DNA of 38,208 nucleotides from assembly GCF_017306585.1 (NCBI RefSeq), contig NZ_JAFKIC010000153.1:1-38208 (forward strand). The letters are read 5' to 3'. The stretch comes from Mesorhizobium sp. Its GTDB lineage: Bacteria > Pseudomonadota > Alphaproteobacteria > Rhizobiales > Rhizobiaceae. The number at the start of each line of letters is the position of its first letter. Positions within the stretch are counted from its first letter, which is position 1. Below the pieces are notes generated by a model. That model ran no database searches, was not told the DNA's origin, and saw nothing but the letters and a program-made list of their open reading frames with translations. Position numbers and translations under genes: made by a program. Positions 8,902 through 18,600 of this stretch are shown here, one piece after another.

Positions 8902-10101
8902 CTATTCCGACAACGTCTTCAAAAACGCCACCAGCGCCGCGCGTTCACGGTCCGACAGCTGCAGCGGGTGGATTTCCGAGGTGCCCTCCACACTCGGCGC
9001 CGCTTTCGCATAATGCGCGACCACTTCGTCGAGCGAGGAAAACTGCCCGGCATGCATATAGGGCGGGCGCGCGGCAGCACCACGCAGCGACGGCGTCTTA
9101 TAGGCGCGCACCAGTTCCGGCGCATCCTTGACCATGAAGCGCAACTCGCCGCAGGCGCTTGTATCGCCGTCGCGATAGGCGCCGAAGCAGTTGAACGGAT
9201 CGGCCTCAACCTGCGCCACGGCATCGATGCGCCCGCGATCCGGCGGCAGGTCCTCGACCGGGGGCACGCCGGTATTGTGGAAACCATTGTCGGTGAAGCG
9301 CGGGCCGTTGTGACACGTCACGCAATTGGCCTTGCCGATGAACAGCTTCAGGCCGAGGATTTCCTCCCTGGAAAAGGCCGCGTCGTCCTTCGGCTCGGCG
9401 CCGGTGGCGAGATCGAGCGCAAAGCGGTCGAAACGCGTCTGTGCCGGCTCGATCGACCGTTCGAAGGCAGCGATCGCCTTGCCGATATTGGCAAACACGC
9501 GGTTGATGCCGTCGCGCTGTGCCTCGCTCATTGCGTTCCACGCGGCCTTCTCTGCATCGGTCCCGAGCGGGCTGGCATTTGGCGGAATGCCGGAAAAATC
9601 AGGCAGCGGCCCGAAGATGCGTTCATAGCGTTCGCCGAAGCGCGCCTTGATGTAATGTGCATAGGCGGTGCGGTTTCCCGCCTGCTCCAGCGGATTTTCG
9701 AGCGGCGTCAGCGCCTGCGCCCACAGGCTGTCGCGGCGGCCGTCCCAGAAGAACCAGGGGTCGCGCGCCACCCCGGCCAGCGGCATGGTGCGCCGGTTGG
9801 TGCGGCCGACGCCCACCGCCTGCGGCAGGTCGTCCTGGAACTGCCTGTCGATCTTGTGGCAGGTGGAACAGGACACCGTGCCGTCACGGCTCATTCCGAG
9901 ATCGAAAAACAGCGTCGAACCGAGAGCCGCGGCGGCTGGCACATCGGCAAAGCGGTTGGTGGTGTCGGGCTTCAGCGGCGGCAGCGTGTTCAGCGCCAGC
10001 GAGGCGATGGTCTTCTTCTCGGCGTCGGAAAAATCAGGCTTGCCGCAGCCGGCAAGAATGGCCACCACCGTCAGCGCCATTAAGCAGACAAGGCGCCTCA
10101 T
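8902..10101 (-). CDS. Di-heme cytochrome c peroxidase (CcpA/MauG family) lipoprotein
   Basis: A 399-aa periplasmic di-heme protein. The signal peptide ends in a lipobox (ILAGC, Cys19), so it is probably a lipoprotein. Two heme-binding motifs are present: CSTCH (78-82, high-spin peroxidatic-side heme) and CVTCH (260-264, electron-transferring heme). The C-terminal half has the family's conserved KTPSLRGAA and PPYMHAGQFSSLDEVV elements. The family reduces H2O2 using cytochrome c or, in MauG types, oxidises a protein partner; the motifs do not settle which. It lies 7 bases downstream of the FixH-like gene on the same strand and is presumably cotranscribed with it, so the membrane-anchored partner may donate electrons or metal. 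Confidence 0.92.
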   Translation of the reverse strand: MRRLVCLMALTVVAILAGCGKPDFSDAEKKTIASLALNTLPPLKPDTTNRFADVPAAAALGSTLFFDLGMSRDGTVSCSTCHKIDRQFQDDLPQAVGVGRTNRRTMPLAGVARDPWFFWDGRRDSLWAQALTPLENPLEQAGNRTAYAHYIKARFGERYERIFGPLPDFSGIPPNASPLGTDAEKAAWNAMSEAQRDGINRVFANIGKAIAAFERSIEPAQTRFDRFALDLATGAEPKDDAAFSREEILGLKLFIGKANCVTCHNGPRFTDNGFHNTGVPPVEDLPPDRGRIDAVAQVEADPFNCFGAYRDGDTSACGELRFMVKDAPELVRAYKTPSLRGAAARPPYMHAGQFSSLDEVVAHYAKAAPSVEGTSEIHPLQLSDRERAALVAFLKTLSE

Positions 10102-10108
10102 CGATCGC

Positions 10109-10558
10109 TCACAGCACCACGTTGAACAGCACCGTATCGGATCCGGCGGTGGCCGAGATGGCGAAATGGAACTGCCACCAGCCGCTCATGGTGAATTTCA
10201 CCCCTTCGATCCTGTAGCGCCCGTCGCCGAGATAATCGGTCGCCTGCGGGCTGGTCGGCAGGCCGTGATTGTGCTGCGGCATGCCTCCGGAGATGGCGAT
10301 CGCGGCGCCCTCCACGGGCGCGCCGGCCTTCGTCTTCAGCGTCAGCAGCCAGGATTCCAGTTCGCCCTGCTGTATGACACCGCGTTCCGGCTCGAAACTC
10401 GCGACGAACAGCCCGTTTTCCGTGCTCTTGGTGCGCGAGACATCCGGGCCGACGGGCTGCGCCGATTGCGGCGCCGTCAGGTAGACGACCGCGAGCACAC
10501 CGACCAGCAGAGCGGCCAGGCCAAGACCTGCCAAGAGATAACGCCATAACGATGCCAA
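10109..10558 (-). CDS. FixH/YtkA-like membrane-anchored periplasmic protein
   Basis: One N-terminal membrane segment (YLLAGLGLAALLVGVLAVVY) is followed by an approximately 100-residue periplasmic beta-sandwich domain of FixH/YtkA type. The domain carries GGMPQHNHGLPT and FTMSGWWQFHF. The Met/His cluster (M-P-Q-H-N-H, then a later Met) resembles copper-binding sites, but metal binding is inference. I place the start at TTG 10558 (149 aa): AGAGGAA sits five bases before it, while the in-frame ATGs upstream (10603, 10657) have weaker ribosome sites and would add an unusual soluble N-terminal extension. It is transcribed just ahead of the di-heme peroxidase. Similar proteins are sometimes annotated auxin-binding, with little support that I know of. 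Confidence 0.8.
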   Translation of the reverse strand: MASLWRYLLAGLGLAALLVGVLAVVYLTAPQSAQPVGPDVSRTKSTENGLFVASFEPERGVIQQGELESWLLTLKTKAGAPVEGAAIAISGGMPQHNHGLPTSPQATDYLGDGRYRIEGVKFTMSGWWQFHFAISATAGSDTVLFNVVL

Positions 10559-10711
10559 ACCGGTTCCTCTTCTGCAGACAACGTCTGGCTGGATGGATTG
10601 CATCCCGTCAGGCTGTGGGAAAACGCTGTGGCGCAAAAAAGCCTGCTTGCCAAGCATGGCGCTGCGCCAACCAAAAAGCTACAGGACCGAAATCCACTGG
10701 AGGATTACAGG

Positions 10712-11632
10712 ATGGCGGGAAACGGCATCGCTTCGATCGGCGAGTGCATGCTCGAACTGTCGGGCCAGCACGGCGCGAACTGGCGAATGGGCTTTGCCGG
10801 CGACACGTTCAACACGCTGTGGGCCCTGCATGCGTTGAGCGATGGGCGGCCCGCAACCTACGTGTCCGCCTTTGGCGACGACCCCTTCTCACAGGACCAG
10901 ATCGGCTTCCTCGCGGAAAACGGCATCGGCATCGGCTCCAGCCCGGTCATACCGGGCGCCCGCCCCGGCCTCTATGCCATTACCCTGACCGGCGCCGAGC
11001 GTTCCTTCACCTACTGGCGCGGCGACGCCGCCGCACGGCAGCTTGCATCCGATCCGGGCGCACTTTCGAAAAACTTGAAAAATCAGTCGCTTATTTACTT
11101 TTCCGGAATCACTTTGGCAATTCTGGACACCGCCGCGCGCAAGACGCTTCTGGCGGCTGTGGCGAGCGCTCGCGCCGCCGGTTCGAAGATCGCTTTCGAC
11201 CCCAATTACCGGCCACGGCTCTGGCGCAGTCGCGAAGAGGCCCAGGCCGTCATCGTCGATGCGCTCGCGGCCACCGACATCGCCTTGCCGACCTTCCCCG
11301 ACGAACAGATGTTGTTTGGCGATGAAACGCCGCAGGCCACCGCCACGCGCCTCGCGCGTCTTGTCGGGGAAGTCGTCGTCAAGAATGGTGAGGCACCGGC
11401 GCTGGTCGCCCAGGCCGGAACGCTGCGGGAGGTCCCGGCAATCCATGTCGCCGCACCGCTCGACACCACAGGCGCCGGCGATTCCTTCAATGGCGGCTAT
11501 CTCGCCGCCCGCCTTGCCGGTCTTGGCCCGGCTGACGCCGCACAGCGCGGGCACAAGGTCGCGGCCGGTGTCGTGCAGGTGCGCGGCGCGCTGGCGCCGT
11601 TCGAAACGCTGCGAACCGCCTTCGCCGGATAA
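10712..11632 (+). CDS. kdgK: PfkB-family sugar kinase, probable 2-dehydro-3-deoxygluconokinase
   Basis: A 306-aa ribokinase-fold kinase predicted to phosphorylate 2-keto-3-deoxygluconate to KDPG, feeding the lower Entner-Doudoroff route. Visible are the N-terminal strand and lid pattern IASIGECMLEL, with GFAGDTFNTL at the substrate site, and the PfkB signature DTTGAGDSFNGGY (anion hole and catalytic Asp in GAGD) near residue 250. ATG 10712 is preceded by GGAGG at a good distance; the open frame reaching back to 10598 lacks such a site and has no family similarity. It is convergent with the aldose epimerase. Assignment to KDG rather than fructose or ribose rests on overall resemblance to rhizobial KdgK and is not proven by the motifs. 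Confidence 0.85.
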   Translation: MAGNGIASIGECMLELSGQHGANWRMGFAGDTFNTLWALHALSDGRPATYVSAFGDDPFSQDQIGFLAENGIGIGSSPVIPGARPGLYAITLTGAERSFTYWRGDAAARQLASDPGALSKNLKNQSLIYFSGITLAILDTAARKTLLAAVASARAAGSKIAFDPNYRPRLWRSREEAQAVIVDALAATDIALPTFPDEQMLFGDETPQATATRLARLVGEVVVKNGEAPALVAQAGTLREVPAIHVAAPLDTTGAGDSFNGGYLAARLAGLGPADAAQRGHKVAAGVVQVRGALAPFETLRTAFAG

Positions 11633-11668
11633 CAACCAGGGCCAGATAACAATCAGGCCGGATTGCAA

Positions 11669-12685
11669 TCAAGGAAGGCGGAAACGGTATTCCGTCACGT
11701 GGTGGTAGATAGCGCCGGGCCACAGCGTCGCCTGCGGGAAATACGGCCGGTTCGGCGCATCAGGCCAAACCTGCGGTTCCAGGCAGAAGCCGCAGAAGGC
11801 CTTGTAGTTGCGTCCCTCCAGCCCGGTGCGCGGCGTTACATACTGGCCGGTGTAGAGCTGGACGCCAGGCTCGGTGGTCCAGACCTCCATCTCAACGCCC
11901 GAATTCGCCCCTTGCGCCCATGAAGCCTGCCGGAGCGGCCCTCGCGCCGAAGCGAGGCAGAAATTCTGATCGTAGGGCAACTGCTCGCCCTCGGTCTCCA
12001 TGCGCAGCGGCCGCGCCTGGCGGAAATCGAAGGGCGTGCCGTCCACCGGCTTGACCACGCCGGTCGGGATCATGTCGCTGTCGACGGGCAGATAGGCGCC
12101 GGCATTCAGCATCATCCTGTGGTCGAGAATGTCGCCGGCGCCGCCATCATCGAGGTTGAAATAGGTATGCTGGGTCAGGTTGCACAGCGTCGGCTCCTCG
12201 CAGGTCGCTGTCAGTTCGACGCTGAGCGTACCCGGGATTTTCAGCCGGTAGGTGCAGGTGACGTCGAGGGCGCCGGGAAAGCCCATGGCGCCGTCGGGGT
12301 CATGCAACGACAGCGTGACGAAATCCTTGCCATGCAGCGAAACCGCCCATGGCCGATGGGAGTAGCCCTGCGAGCCGCCATGCAGCGTGTGCTTGTCCAG
12401 GAAATTGGGCTCGGTCTGATAGCGGTTGCCGGCGATGGTGAAACGGCCGTCGCGGATGCGGTTGGCATAGCGACCGACAACCGCGCCGAAGAAAGCATTG
12501 TCGGCCTCGTAGGCCGCCAGATTGTCATAGCCGAGCACCAGCGGTGCGTCATGGCCGGTCAGGCGCAAATCCTGAATGATCGCGCCAAGCCCGATGATGT
12601 TGGCGGTCAGACCGCCGCCCCTGATCGCGAAGCGGCGGATCGGATCGCCCGCCTGCGTCGTGCCGAAAACCTCGCCGTCCTTCAT
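11669..12685 (-). CDS. galM: Aldose 1-epimerase (galactose mutarotase)
   Basis: Interconverts the alpha and beta anomers of aldoses. The 338-aa length fits. Conserved features are the substrate-site NRI (YANRIRDGRF), the sequence LDKHTLHGG with the conserved HGG, the catalytic-His motif LTQHTYFNLD in mid-protein, and the C-terminal Glu-containing LEPQVWPDAPNRP. ATG 12685 is chosen; a GTG six bases upstream is the alternative, and neither has a strong ribosome site. It lies 36 bases from the convergent kdgK. The pair suggests hexose or uronate use, but no transporter is adjacent. Confidence 0.92.
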   Translation of the reverse strand: MKDGEVFGTTQAGDPIRRFAIRGGGLTANIIGLGAIIQDLRLTGHDAPLVLGYDNLAAYEADNAFFGAVVGRYANRIRDGRFTIAGNRYQTEPNFLDKHTLHGGSQGYSHRPWAVSLHGKDFVTLSLHDPDGAMGFPGALDVTCTYRLKIPGTLSVELTATCEEPTLCNLTQHTYFNLDDGGAGDILDHRMMLNAGAYLPVDSDMIPTGVVKPVDGTPFDFRQARPLRMETEGEQLPYDQNFCLASARGPLRQASWAQGANSGVEMEVWTTEPGVQLYTGQYVTPRTGLEGRNYKAFCGFCLEPQVWPDAPNRPYFPQATLWPGAIYHHVTEYRFRLP

Positions 12686-12742
12686 CGCCACGCCCGCAAA
12701 TGCCGGTTGATATAAGGACTTCGGCAGGTTTCCGCAGCCCAG

Positions 12743-12769
12743 GGCGGGCAGGTTACAGACCTGCCCGCC
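12743..12769 (-). terminator. Probable terminator hairpin after gabD
   Basis: A perfect 11-bp stem, GGCGGGCAGGT (12743-12753) with ACCTGCCCGCC (12759-12769) and a 5-base loop, lies 15 bases beyond the gabD stop on the minus strand. The following sequence is not T-rich, so termination may be Rho-assisted, or the hairpin may stabilise the 3' end. Confidence 0.6.
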
Positions 12770-12783
12770 TCAGGGAAAGACTA

Positions 12784-14241
12784 TCAGAGGCCGAGGCCGC
12801 CGATGCACACATATTTGGTATCGAGGTAATCCTCGATACCCTGGTGCCCGCCTTCCTTGCCGAGGCCGGATTCCTTGACGCCGCCGAACGGCGCTTCCGG
12901 CGTGGTGATGAGGCCTTCATTGACGCCGACCATGCCGTATTTCAGCCCTTCCATGATGCGGAAGGCGCGGCCGAGATCGCCGGTGTAGAAATAGCAGGCA
13001 AGGCCGAACTCGGTGTCGTTGGCGAGCGCGACGGCCTCTTCCTCGGTCTCGAACTTGAACACCGGAGCGACCGGGCCGAAGATCTCTTCCTTCATGAAGC
13101 GCATCTTGGGGGTGGCGTCGGCGATGACGGTCGGCTGGAAGAACGAGCCGCCCAGCGCATGGCGATGACCGCCGGCGACGATCTTGCCGCCCTTGGCGGT
13201 GGCGTCGGCGATCAGTTCCTCGACCTTCTCGACCGCCTTCTCGTCGATCAGCGGTCCCTGCTGCACGCCTTCCTCGAGGCCGGAGCCGACCTTCAGCGCG
13301 TTGCTGGCGGCGGCGAGCTTTTCGACGAACTTGTCGTAGACGCCGGCCTGAACGAGGAAACGGTTGGTGCAGACACAGGTCTGGCCGGAATTGCGGTACT
13401 TGGCGGTGATCGCGCCGGTCACGGCGCGGTCGATGTCGGCGTCATCGAAGACGATGAACGGCGCGTTGCCGCCAAGCTCCATCGACACCTTCTTGACGGT
13501 CACCGACGACTTCTGGATGAGCAGCTTGCCGATCTCGGTCGAACCGGTGAAGGTGATCTTCGACACCAGCGGGTTGGCGCAGATCTCGTCGCCGATCTCG
13601 GCCGCCGAACCCGTCAGGATGTTGACGACGCCCTTGGGGAAGCCGACTTCCTCGGCGAGCGCGCCCCAGGCAAGACCCGAATACGGCGTCTGCGAGGCCG
13701 GTTTGACCACCGCGGTGCAGCCGGCGGCGAGCGCCGGGCCGAGCTTGCGGGCCAGCATCGAGGACGGGAAATTCCACGGCGTGATGGCGGCGATGACGCC
13801 GACCGGCTCCTTGGTGACCAGAATGCGGCGGTCCGCCCACGGCGACGGCACGACGTCGCCATAGGTGCGGCGGCCTTCCTCGGCGAACCAGAGAATATAG
13901 GCGGCGGCCGAGCCGATCTCGCCCTTGGATTCGAACAGCGACTTGCCCTGCTCGATGGTCAGCAGTTCGGCCAGCACGTCCTGATTGTCCATCATAGCGT
14001 CATGCAGCTTGCGCAGCAGCTTGGAACGCTCGAGCGCGGTCGTCTTGCGCCAGGACTTGAAAGCTTCGTTCGCGGCCTCGATGGCGCGGCGGGTTTCGGC
14101 CTTGCCGGCCTTCGGCACCGTGCCGATCTTGAGGCCGGTCGCCGGATTGGTGACGTCGACCGTCTGGCCGCTGTCGGCCTGCACCCATTCGCCGTTGATG
14201 AGATTGGCCTGCCGCATGAAATGGCTGGTTTTCTGAAGCAT
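12784..14241 (-). CDS. gabD: NAD(P)-dependent succinate-semialdehyde dehydrogenase
   Basis: A 485-aa aldehyde dehydrogenase that oxidises succinate semialdehyde to succinate, the last step of GABA degradation. Motifs in order: ITPWNFPSSM (about 153-162, cofactor site), FTGSTEIGK (about 231-239), catalytic Glu255 in MELGG and catalytic Cys289 in SGQTCVC. The second cysteine at 291 gives the C-x-C arrangement that in SSADHs can form a redox-switch disulfide. ATG 14241 is preceded by GGAGG at good spacing. No gabT is adjacent, so a wider aldehyde specificity (for example glutarate semialdehyde) remains possible. Confidence 0.93.
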   Translation of the reverse strand: MLQKTSHFMRQANLINGEWVQADSGQTVDVTNPATGLKIGTVPKAGKAETRRAIEAANEAFKSWRKTTALERSKLLRKLHDAMMDNQDVLAELLTIEQGKSLFESKGEIGSAAAYILWFAEEGRRTYGDVVPSPWADRRILVTKEPVGVIAAITPWNFPSSMLARKLGPALAAGCTAVVKPASQTPYSGLAWGALAEEVGFPKGVVNILTGSAAEIGDEICANPLVSKITFTGSTEIGKLLIQKSSVTVKKVSMELGGNAPFIVFDDADIDRAVTGAITAKYRNSGQTCVCTNRFLVQAGVYDKFVEKLAAASNALKVGSGLEEGVQQGPLIDEKAVEKVEELIADATAKGGKIVAGGHRHALGGSFFQPTVIADATPKMRFMKEEIFGPVAPVFKFETEEEAVALANDTEFGLACYFYTGDLGRAFRIMEGLKYGMVGVNEGLITTPEAPFGGVKESGLGKEGGHQGIEDYLDTKYVCIGGLGL

Positions 14242-14458
14242 GGTCTATCCTCCATTCGGCGCGCTGACGGGCCGGTCTGTGAAGTGTTCGGTGAGCGTGC
14301 GCGAGCGCTTGGAAGGCCGGCACGGCGGAGCCACTGCTCTTTACCTAGGGCAAGCCCAGCAAGCAATTGCAAGATGGCATATAGGCTTTAGTCCAGCCAA
14401 ACGCGAGAAAAATTAACATGTAAATTAATTTGAATTCCAAACTCGAACCGAGCCGAGC

Positions 14459-15409
14459 CTATCCAAAGACATGCACCGCCACCATCAGCCAGAATGCGGT
14501 GGTGATAGCGGCGCTGGCGGTGGCGATGGTCATCTGGTTCGAGGCCAGTGCCTGGCCGGTATTGAACTGCACGGCGATCAGGTAGGAATTGATGCCCGAC
14601 GGCAGCGCCGCCACGACGACAGCCACCTTGGCAGTCATCGGCGGCAGACCGAGCAGCCAGACGAAGACGAGAACCAGCGCCGGCATCAGGAACAGTTTCA
14701 GCACAGAAAGCGCCAGTGCCGGCCGGACATTGCCGGAAACGCCGAAACGACGCAGGCTTAGCCCCATGGCGAACAGCGCCACCGGCCCGGCGGTGTCGGC
14801 CAGCGCATCGACCAGGCGCATGACGAGACCGGGCAGCGGTATGCCACTGACGCGCCACGCCAGCCCCAGCAGAATGCCGATGATCAGTGGGTTGATGAAC
14901 AACCGTCTGAGGAAACTCCTGATAACCCGCAGCGGATGCACGTGCTCGCCGCTGTCACGGCCAAACATCTCGAACAGCACGATAGAGGCCATCATCATGA
15001 CCGGCAGGTGCACGGAGACAAGCAGCGACAGCACCTCGAAGCCGCTTGCGCCGAATATGCCAAGGATGAACGGCGCGCCGAGCAGCACGACATTGGAATA
15101 GGCCGACGAGACGCCGCCCACCACGCTGGCGCGTGCGTCGCGCCCGAACATGCGCGTGGTGACGAGATGGCCCGCCGCCCAGGTGATCGCCACGGCCGAG
15201 AAATAAGCGCCCCACAGCGGCCACGGCGCCACCCCATGGAAATCGGCGTTGACCATGGTCTGGAACAGCAGCAGCGGCATCGCCACGCTGACGGCGAAAT
15301 CGGATATCCCCTCGCCGCTCGCCGGTTTCAGGTAGCCGGTGAGCCCCGCGAGATAGCCGAGCGCCACGAGGCTGAAGACAAAGAGGACCGTTTCGGTGAG
15401 TGGAGACAT
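14459..15409 (-). CDS. AEC-family (auxin efflux carrier) transporter
   Basis: A 316-aa membrane protein with about ten hydrophobic segments in two inverted halves, typical of AEC proteins. Visible are the first segment VLFVFSLVALGYLAGLTGYL, the mid-protein LVTTRMFGRDARASVVGG, and the late helix-break motif VVVAALPSGINSYLIA, which matches the conserved P-x-G-x-N of the family. Bacterial AEC members export small organic acids such as malate or malonate; the substrate is not visible here. ATG 15409 begins just before the first helix; a TTG 30 bases upstream would add a short charged tail. Two 14-base direct repeats lie in its upstream region. Confidence 0.9.
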   Translation of the reverse strand: MSPLTETVLFVFSLVALGYLAGLTGYLKPASGEGISDFAVSVAMPLLLFQTMVNADFHGVAPWPLWGAYFSAVAITWAAGHLVTTRMFGRDARASVVGGVSSAYSNVVLLGAPFILGIFGASGFEVLSLLVSVHLPVMMMASIVLFEMFGRDSGEHVHPLRVIRSFLRRLFINPLIIGILLGLAWRVSGIPLPGLVMRLVDALADTAGPVALFAMGLSLRRFGVSGNVRPALALSVLKLFLMPALVLVFVWLLGLPPMTAKVAVVVAALPSGINSYLIAVQFNTGQALASNQMTIATASAAITTAFWLMVAVHVFG

Positions 15410-15436
15410 TTTCCGGCGATGGGCGGGATGGCTTGG

Positions 15437-15491
15437 CAAACTTCAAATTCGTTAGCCATTGATGACATCGCCGCCGACAAACTTCAAATTC
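15437..15491. repeat. Pair of 14-base direct repeats upstream of the AEC gene
   Basis: CAAACTTCAAATTC occurs at 15437-15450 and again at 15478-15491, a 41-base (about four helical turns) repeat distance. This lies in the gap between the divergent AEC transporter and caspase-like genes. GATATC also recurs three times between about 15500 and 15565. This could be a tandem operator; there is no proof. Confidence 0.55.
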
Positions 15492-15692
15492 AAAACCGGG
15501 CCGGATATCAATAGTTTGCACTCGATATCAAAACATGCATCGGCACCGGACGATGCTCGATATCCCGCCGACACCAACAGCAAGATCAAATGCCTTCGAA
15601 ACGACGGCTTGATCAAGCTGCCCGAATTTGATCATGGTCGGCAGGCAACGGTATAGAGGGTTTGGATTTATCAGGGCGGACACGGGCGACAA

Positions 15693-18600
15693 ATGATCTT
15701 TGTCGGAACCTCGAAGCGTAGTCTTTTCCATCAGGCTTGGCTGACGGCTCTGGCCGTCTTGCTGCTATGCCTTGCCGTGCCGACGCAGCGTGCTGGCGCG
15801 AAAGACCTGAAGGGCGTGGCGCTGGTCGTCGGCCAGTCCAAATATGAACACATCGCAGCCCTTCCCAACCCGGCCAACGACGCCCGCGACATGGCCAAGA
15901 TGCTGACCGATCTCGGCTTCGACGCGCGAAGCGTCACCGACCGCGATGCCGGCAAGCTCAGGCGCGATCTGGAACGGTTCGCCGAGGATGCGGAAGGCGC
16001 CGACGTTGCCTTCATCTATTATTCCGGCCATGGCATCGAAGCCGGCGGCGAGAATTATCTGGTTCCGGTCGATGCCGACGTCTCCTCGCTGAAGGACGCC
16101 GGCCAGGCGCTGGTGCCGATTTCAGCCGTCATGGAGGAATTGAAGAAGACCGTGCCGGTGACGATCATGCTGCTCGACGCCTGCCGCACCAATCCGTTTC
16201 CGGCAGATGCCCTGGTGCGGCGTGCTCCCACCGCCTCCGCCGAACCGATCGGCGCAGGCGGCCTTGAGCCGGTGCGCGGCGCCAAGGCGCTCGGCAACGC
16301 TCCGGCGGACGACGCGAGCCTCGGCACGGTGGTCGGCTTCGCCGCCGAACCGGGCCGCCCGGCGCTGGATGGTGCCGCCGGAGAGAACAGCCCTTATGAC
16401 GACACGCTGCTGCGCCACCTCGCGGCAATGAAGGGCACCGAGTTCGGCTCGGTCATGCGCATGGTGACCGAGGAAGTCTATCTCGACACCAAGGCCAGGC
16501 AGCGCCCCTGGGTCAATGAAAGCCTGCGGCGCCTGCTCTATTTCGGTGTTGCTCCGCCCGAACCCACCGGCGACGACGGCCTGATCACCGGCGAGCGGCG
16601 GCAATTGCTGTTGACGATTTCCGACCTGCCCGACCCCAAGCGCGCGCAGGTGGAACTGGCCTCGCTGCAGGATGGCGTGCCGCTCGACGCGCTCTACGGC
16701 GTGCTGAAGGCGCTTGGCACCGAGAAGATCCCGGAAGATCCCACCGATCTGCAGAAAGTGCTCCAGGCGCAGTCCGAGCGCCTGAAGAAGATGATCGCGG
16801 AAAGCGACGCGCTGCGCACCGACGATCCGGAAATCAAGCGGCTCGTCGCCTCCGCCGACAAGGCGATCGGCCAGGGCGCGATCGCGACGGCGCGCAAATT
16901 CCTCGATCAGGCCGTTGGCCGGGTCGAGGAAACCAGCGACACGGTCGACCAGGCAGAAGAACTGATCAGGCAGAAGCGCATCGCCGATGCCGCGATCTAC
17001 GCCAAGCGGGCCGATGCCTCGGCGCTCGTCTTCGACTACATGGCGGCGGCAAAGGACTACGCCAAGGCTTTCTCGCTGATCGAGAAATGGGACGAGAAGC
17101 TGCGCTGGAACTACAAGAACCAGGAAGCGGAGGCGCTGAATTCCTATGGCTATGCAACGGGCGACCTCAAGGCGCTGCAAGGTTCGATCGACGCCTATCG
17201 CGCCATCCTGAATTTCATCCCCAACGGCGAACAGGACCGCGACTGGGCGATCACCCGCAACAATATGGCGGTGGTGCTGCAGAACATCGGTGAGCGCGAA
17301 ACCGAAACCGCGCATCTCGAAGAGGCGGCACAGATCTTTCGCGATTCGCTTGCCGTCTTCGAACGCGTGAAAGACGACCGCAACTGGGCCGCGGCACAGA
17401 ACAATCTCGGCAATGTGCTCTTGAAGATCGGCGAACGCGAAAGCGACCCGAAGCGCCTCAATGAAGCGGTGGCGGCGATGCGCGCCACGCTGGAGAAGCG
17501 CCCGCGCGACAAGCTGCCGCTCGACTGGGCCGCATCGCAGAACAATCTTGGCCTTGCCCTCTATGCGCTTTCCGAGCGCGAACCGGCCGGCGAGCACTTG
17601 GCGCAGGCTGAGGCCGCCTACCGGCTGGCGCTTCAGGAGTACACAAGGGCAAAAACGCCCGTGGAATGGGCGATGGTCGAGAACAATCTCGGCAACACCC
17701 TTGTCACGCTGGGCATCCAGTTGAACCAGAAGGCGAAAATCAGCGAGGCGGCCGATGCCTTCCGCGCGGCGCTCGAGGTGCGAACCCGCGAGACCTTCCC
17801 CGTTTCCTGGGCAACCAGCCGGCTCAATCTCGGCAATGCGCTGAGCGGCATAGCCCGCTTCGACATGGGCACCGGCACGCTCGAGGAGGCCGCCGCCGCT
17901 TATGACGATGCTCTGACGGTCTTCACGCGCCAGCGCTTCCCCATGGATTGGGCATCGGCCCAGAACAATCTCGGTTCGATCTACCAGACGCTTGGCCAGC
18001 GCGGCCGCGACGCGAACAGGCTGGAACAGTCTGTAGCGGCGTTCCAGGCCGCCAGGCAGGTCTATGTCAGGCGCAAATTTCCGCTCGATTGGGCGATGAG
18101 CTACTACAATCTCGGCAACACGCTGCAGCTTCTTGGCGCGGTGACCGAGAAGCCGGAGCACTACAGCGCGGCCGCCGACGCCTACCGCGACGCCCTGCGC
18201 GAATACAAACGCGAGACGAACCCGCGGCAGTGGGCGCTGACCCAGGCCGGTCTCGGCTCGACGCTGCACTGGCTGAGCATGAGCAATGCCGATCCGAAAA
18301 TCCTGCATGATTCCATCGCGGCGCGCCGGGCGGCGCTGGAAGTGCTGACCATCGAGGCCGCGCCGGTCGATTGGGCCAACGCCCAGAACGGCATCGGCAT
18401 GAGTCTGCTCAATCTCGGCACCATCGAGCGGACCGGAAAATATCTCGACGAAGCCGAGGCGGCGTTCACCGCGACGCTGAAGGTGTTCACCAGGGAGAGC
18501 CAACCCCTGCAATGGGCTTTCGAACAGAACAATATCGGCGACGTCTACTGGAACCGCGCCAGCTATGGCGGCGGCAAGCCTCAATATCTCAAGGCTATCG

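Noticed and set aside
12700-14391. Plus-strand open frame opposite gabD
   Set aside because: Antisense shadow; GabD motifs on the other strand are complete.
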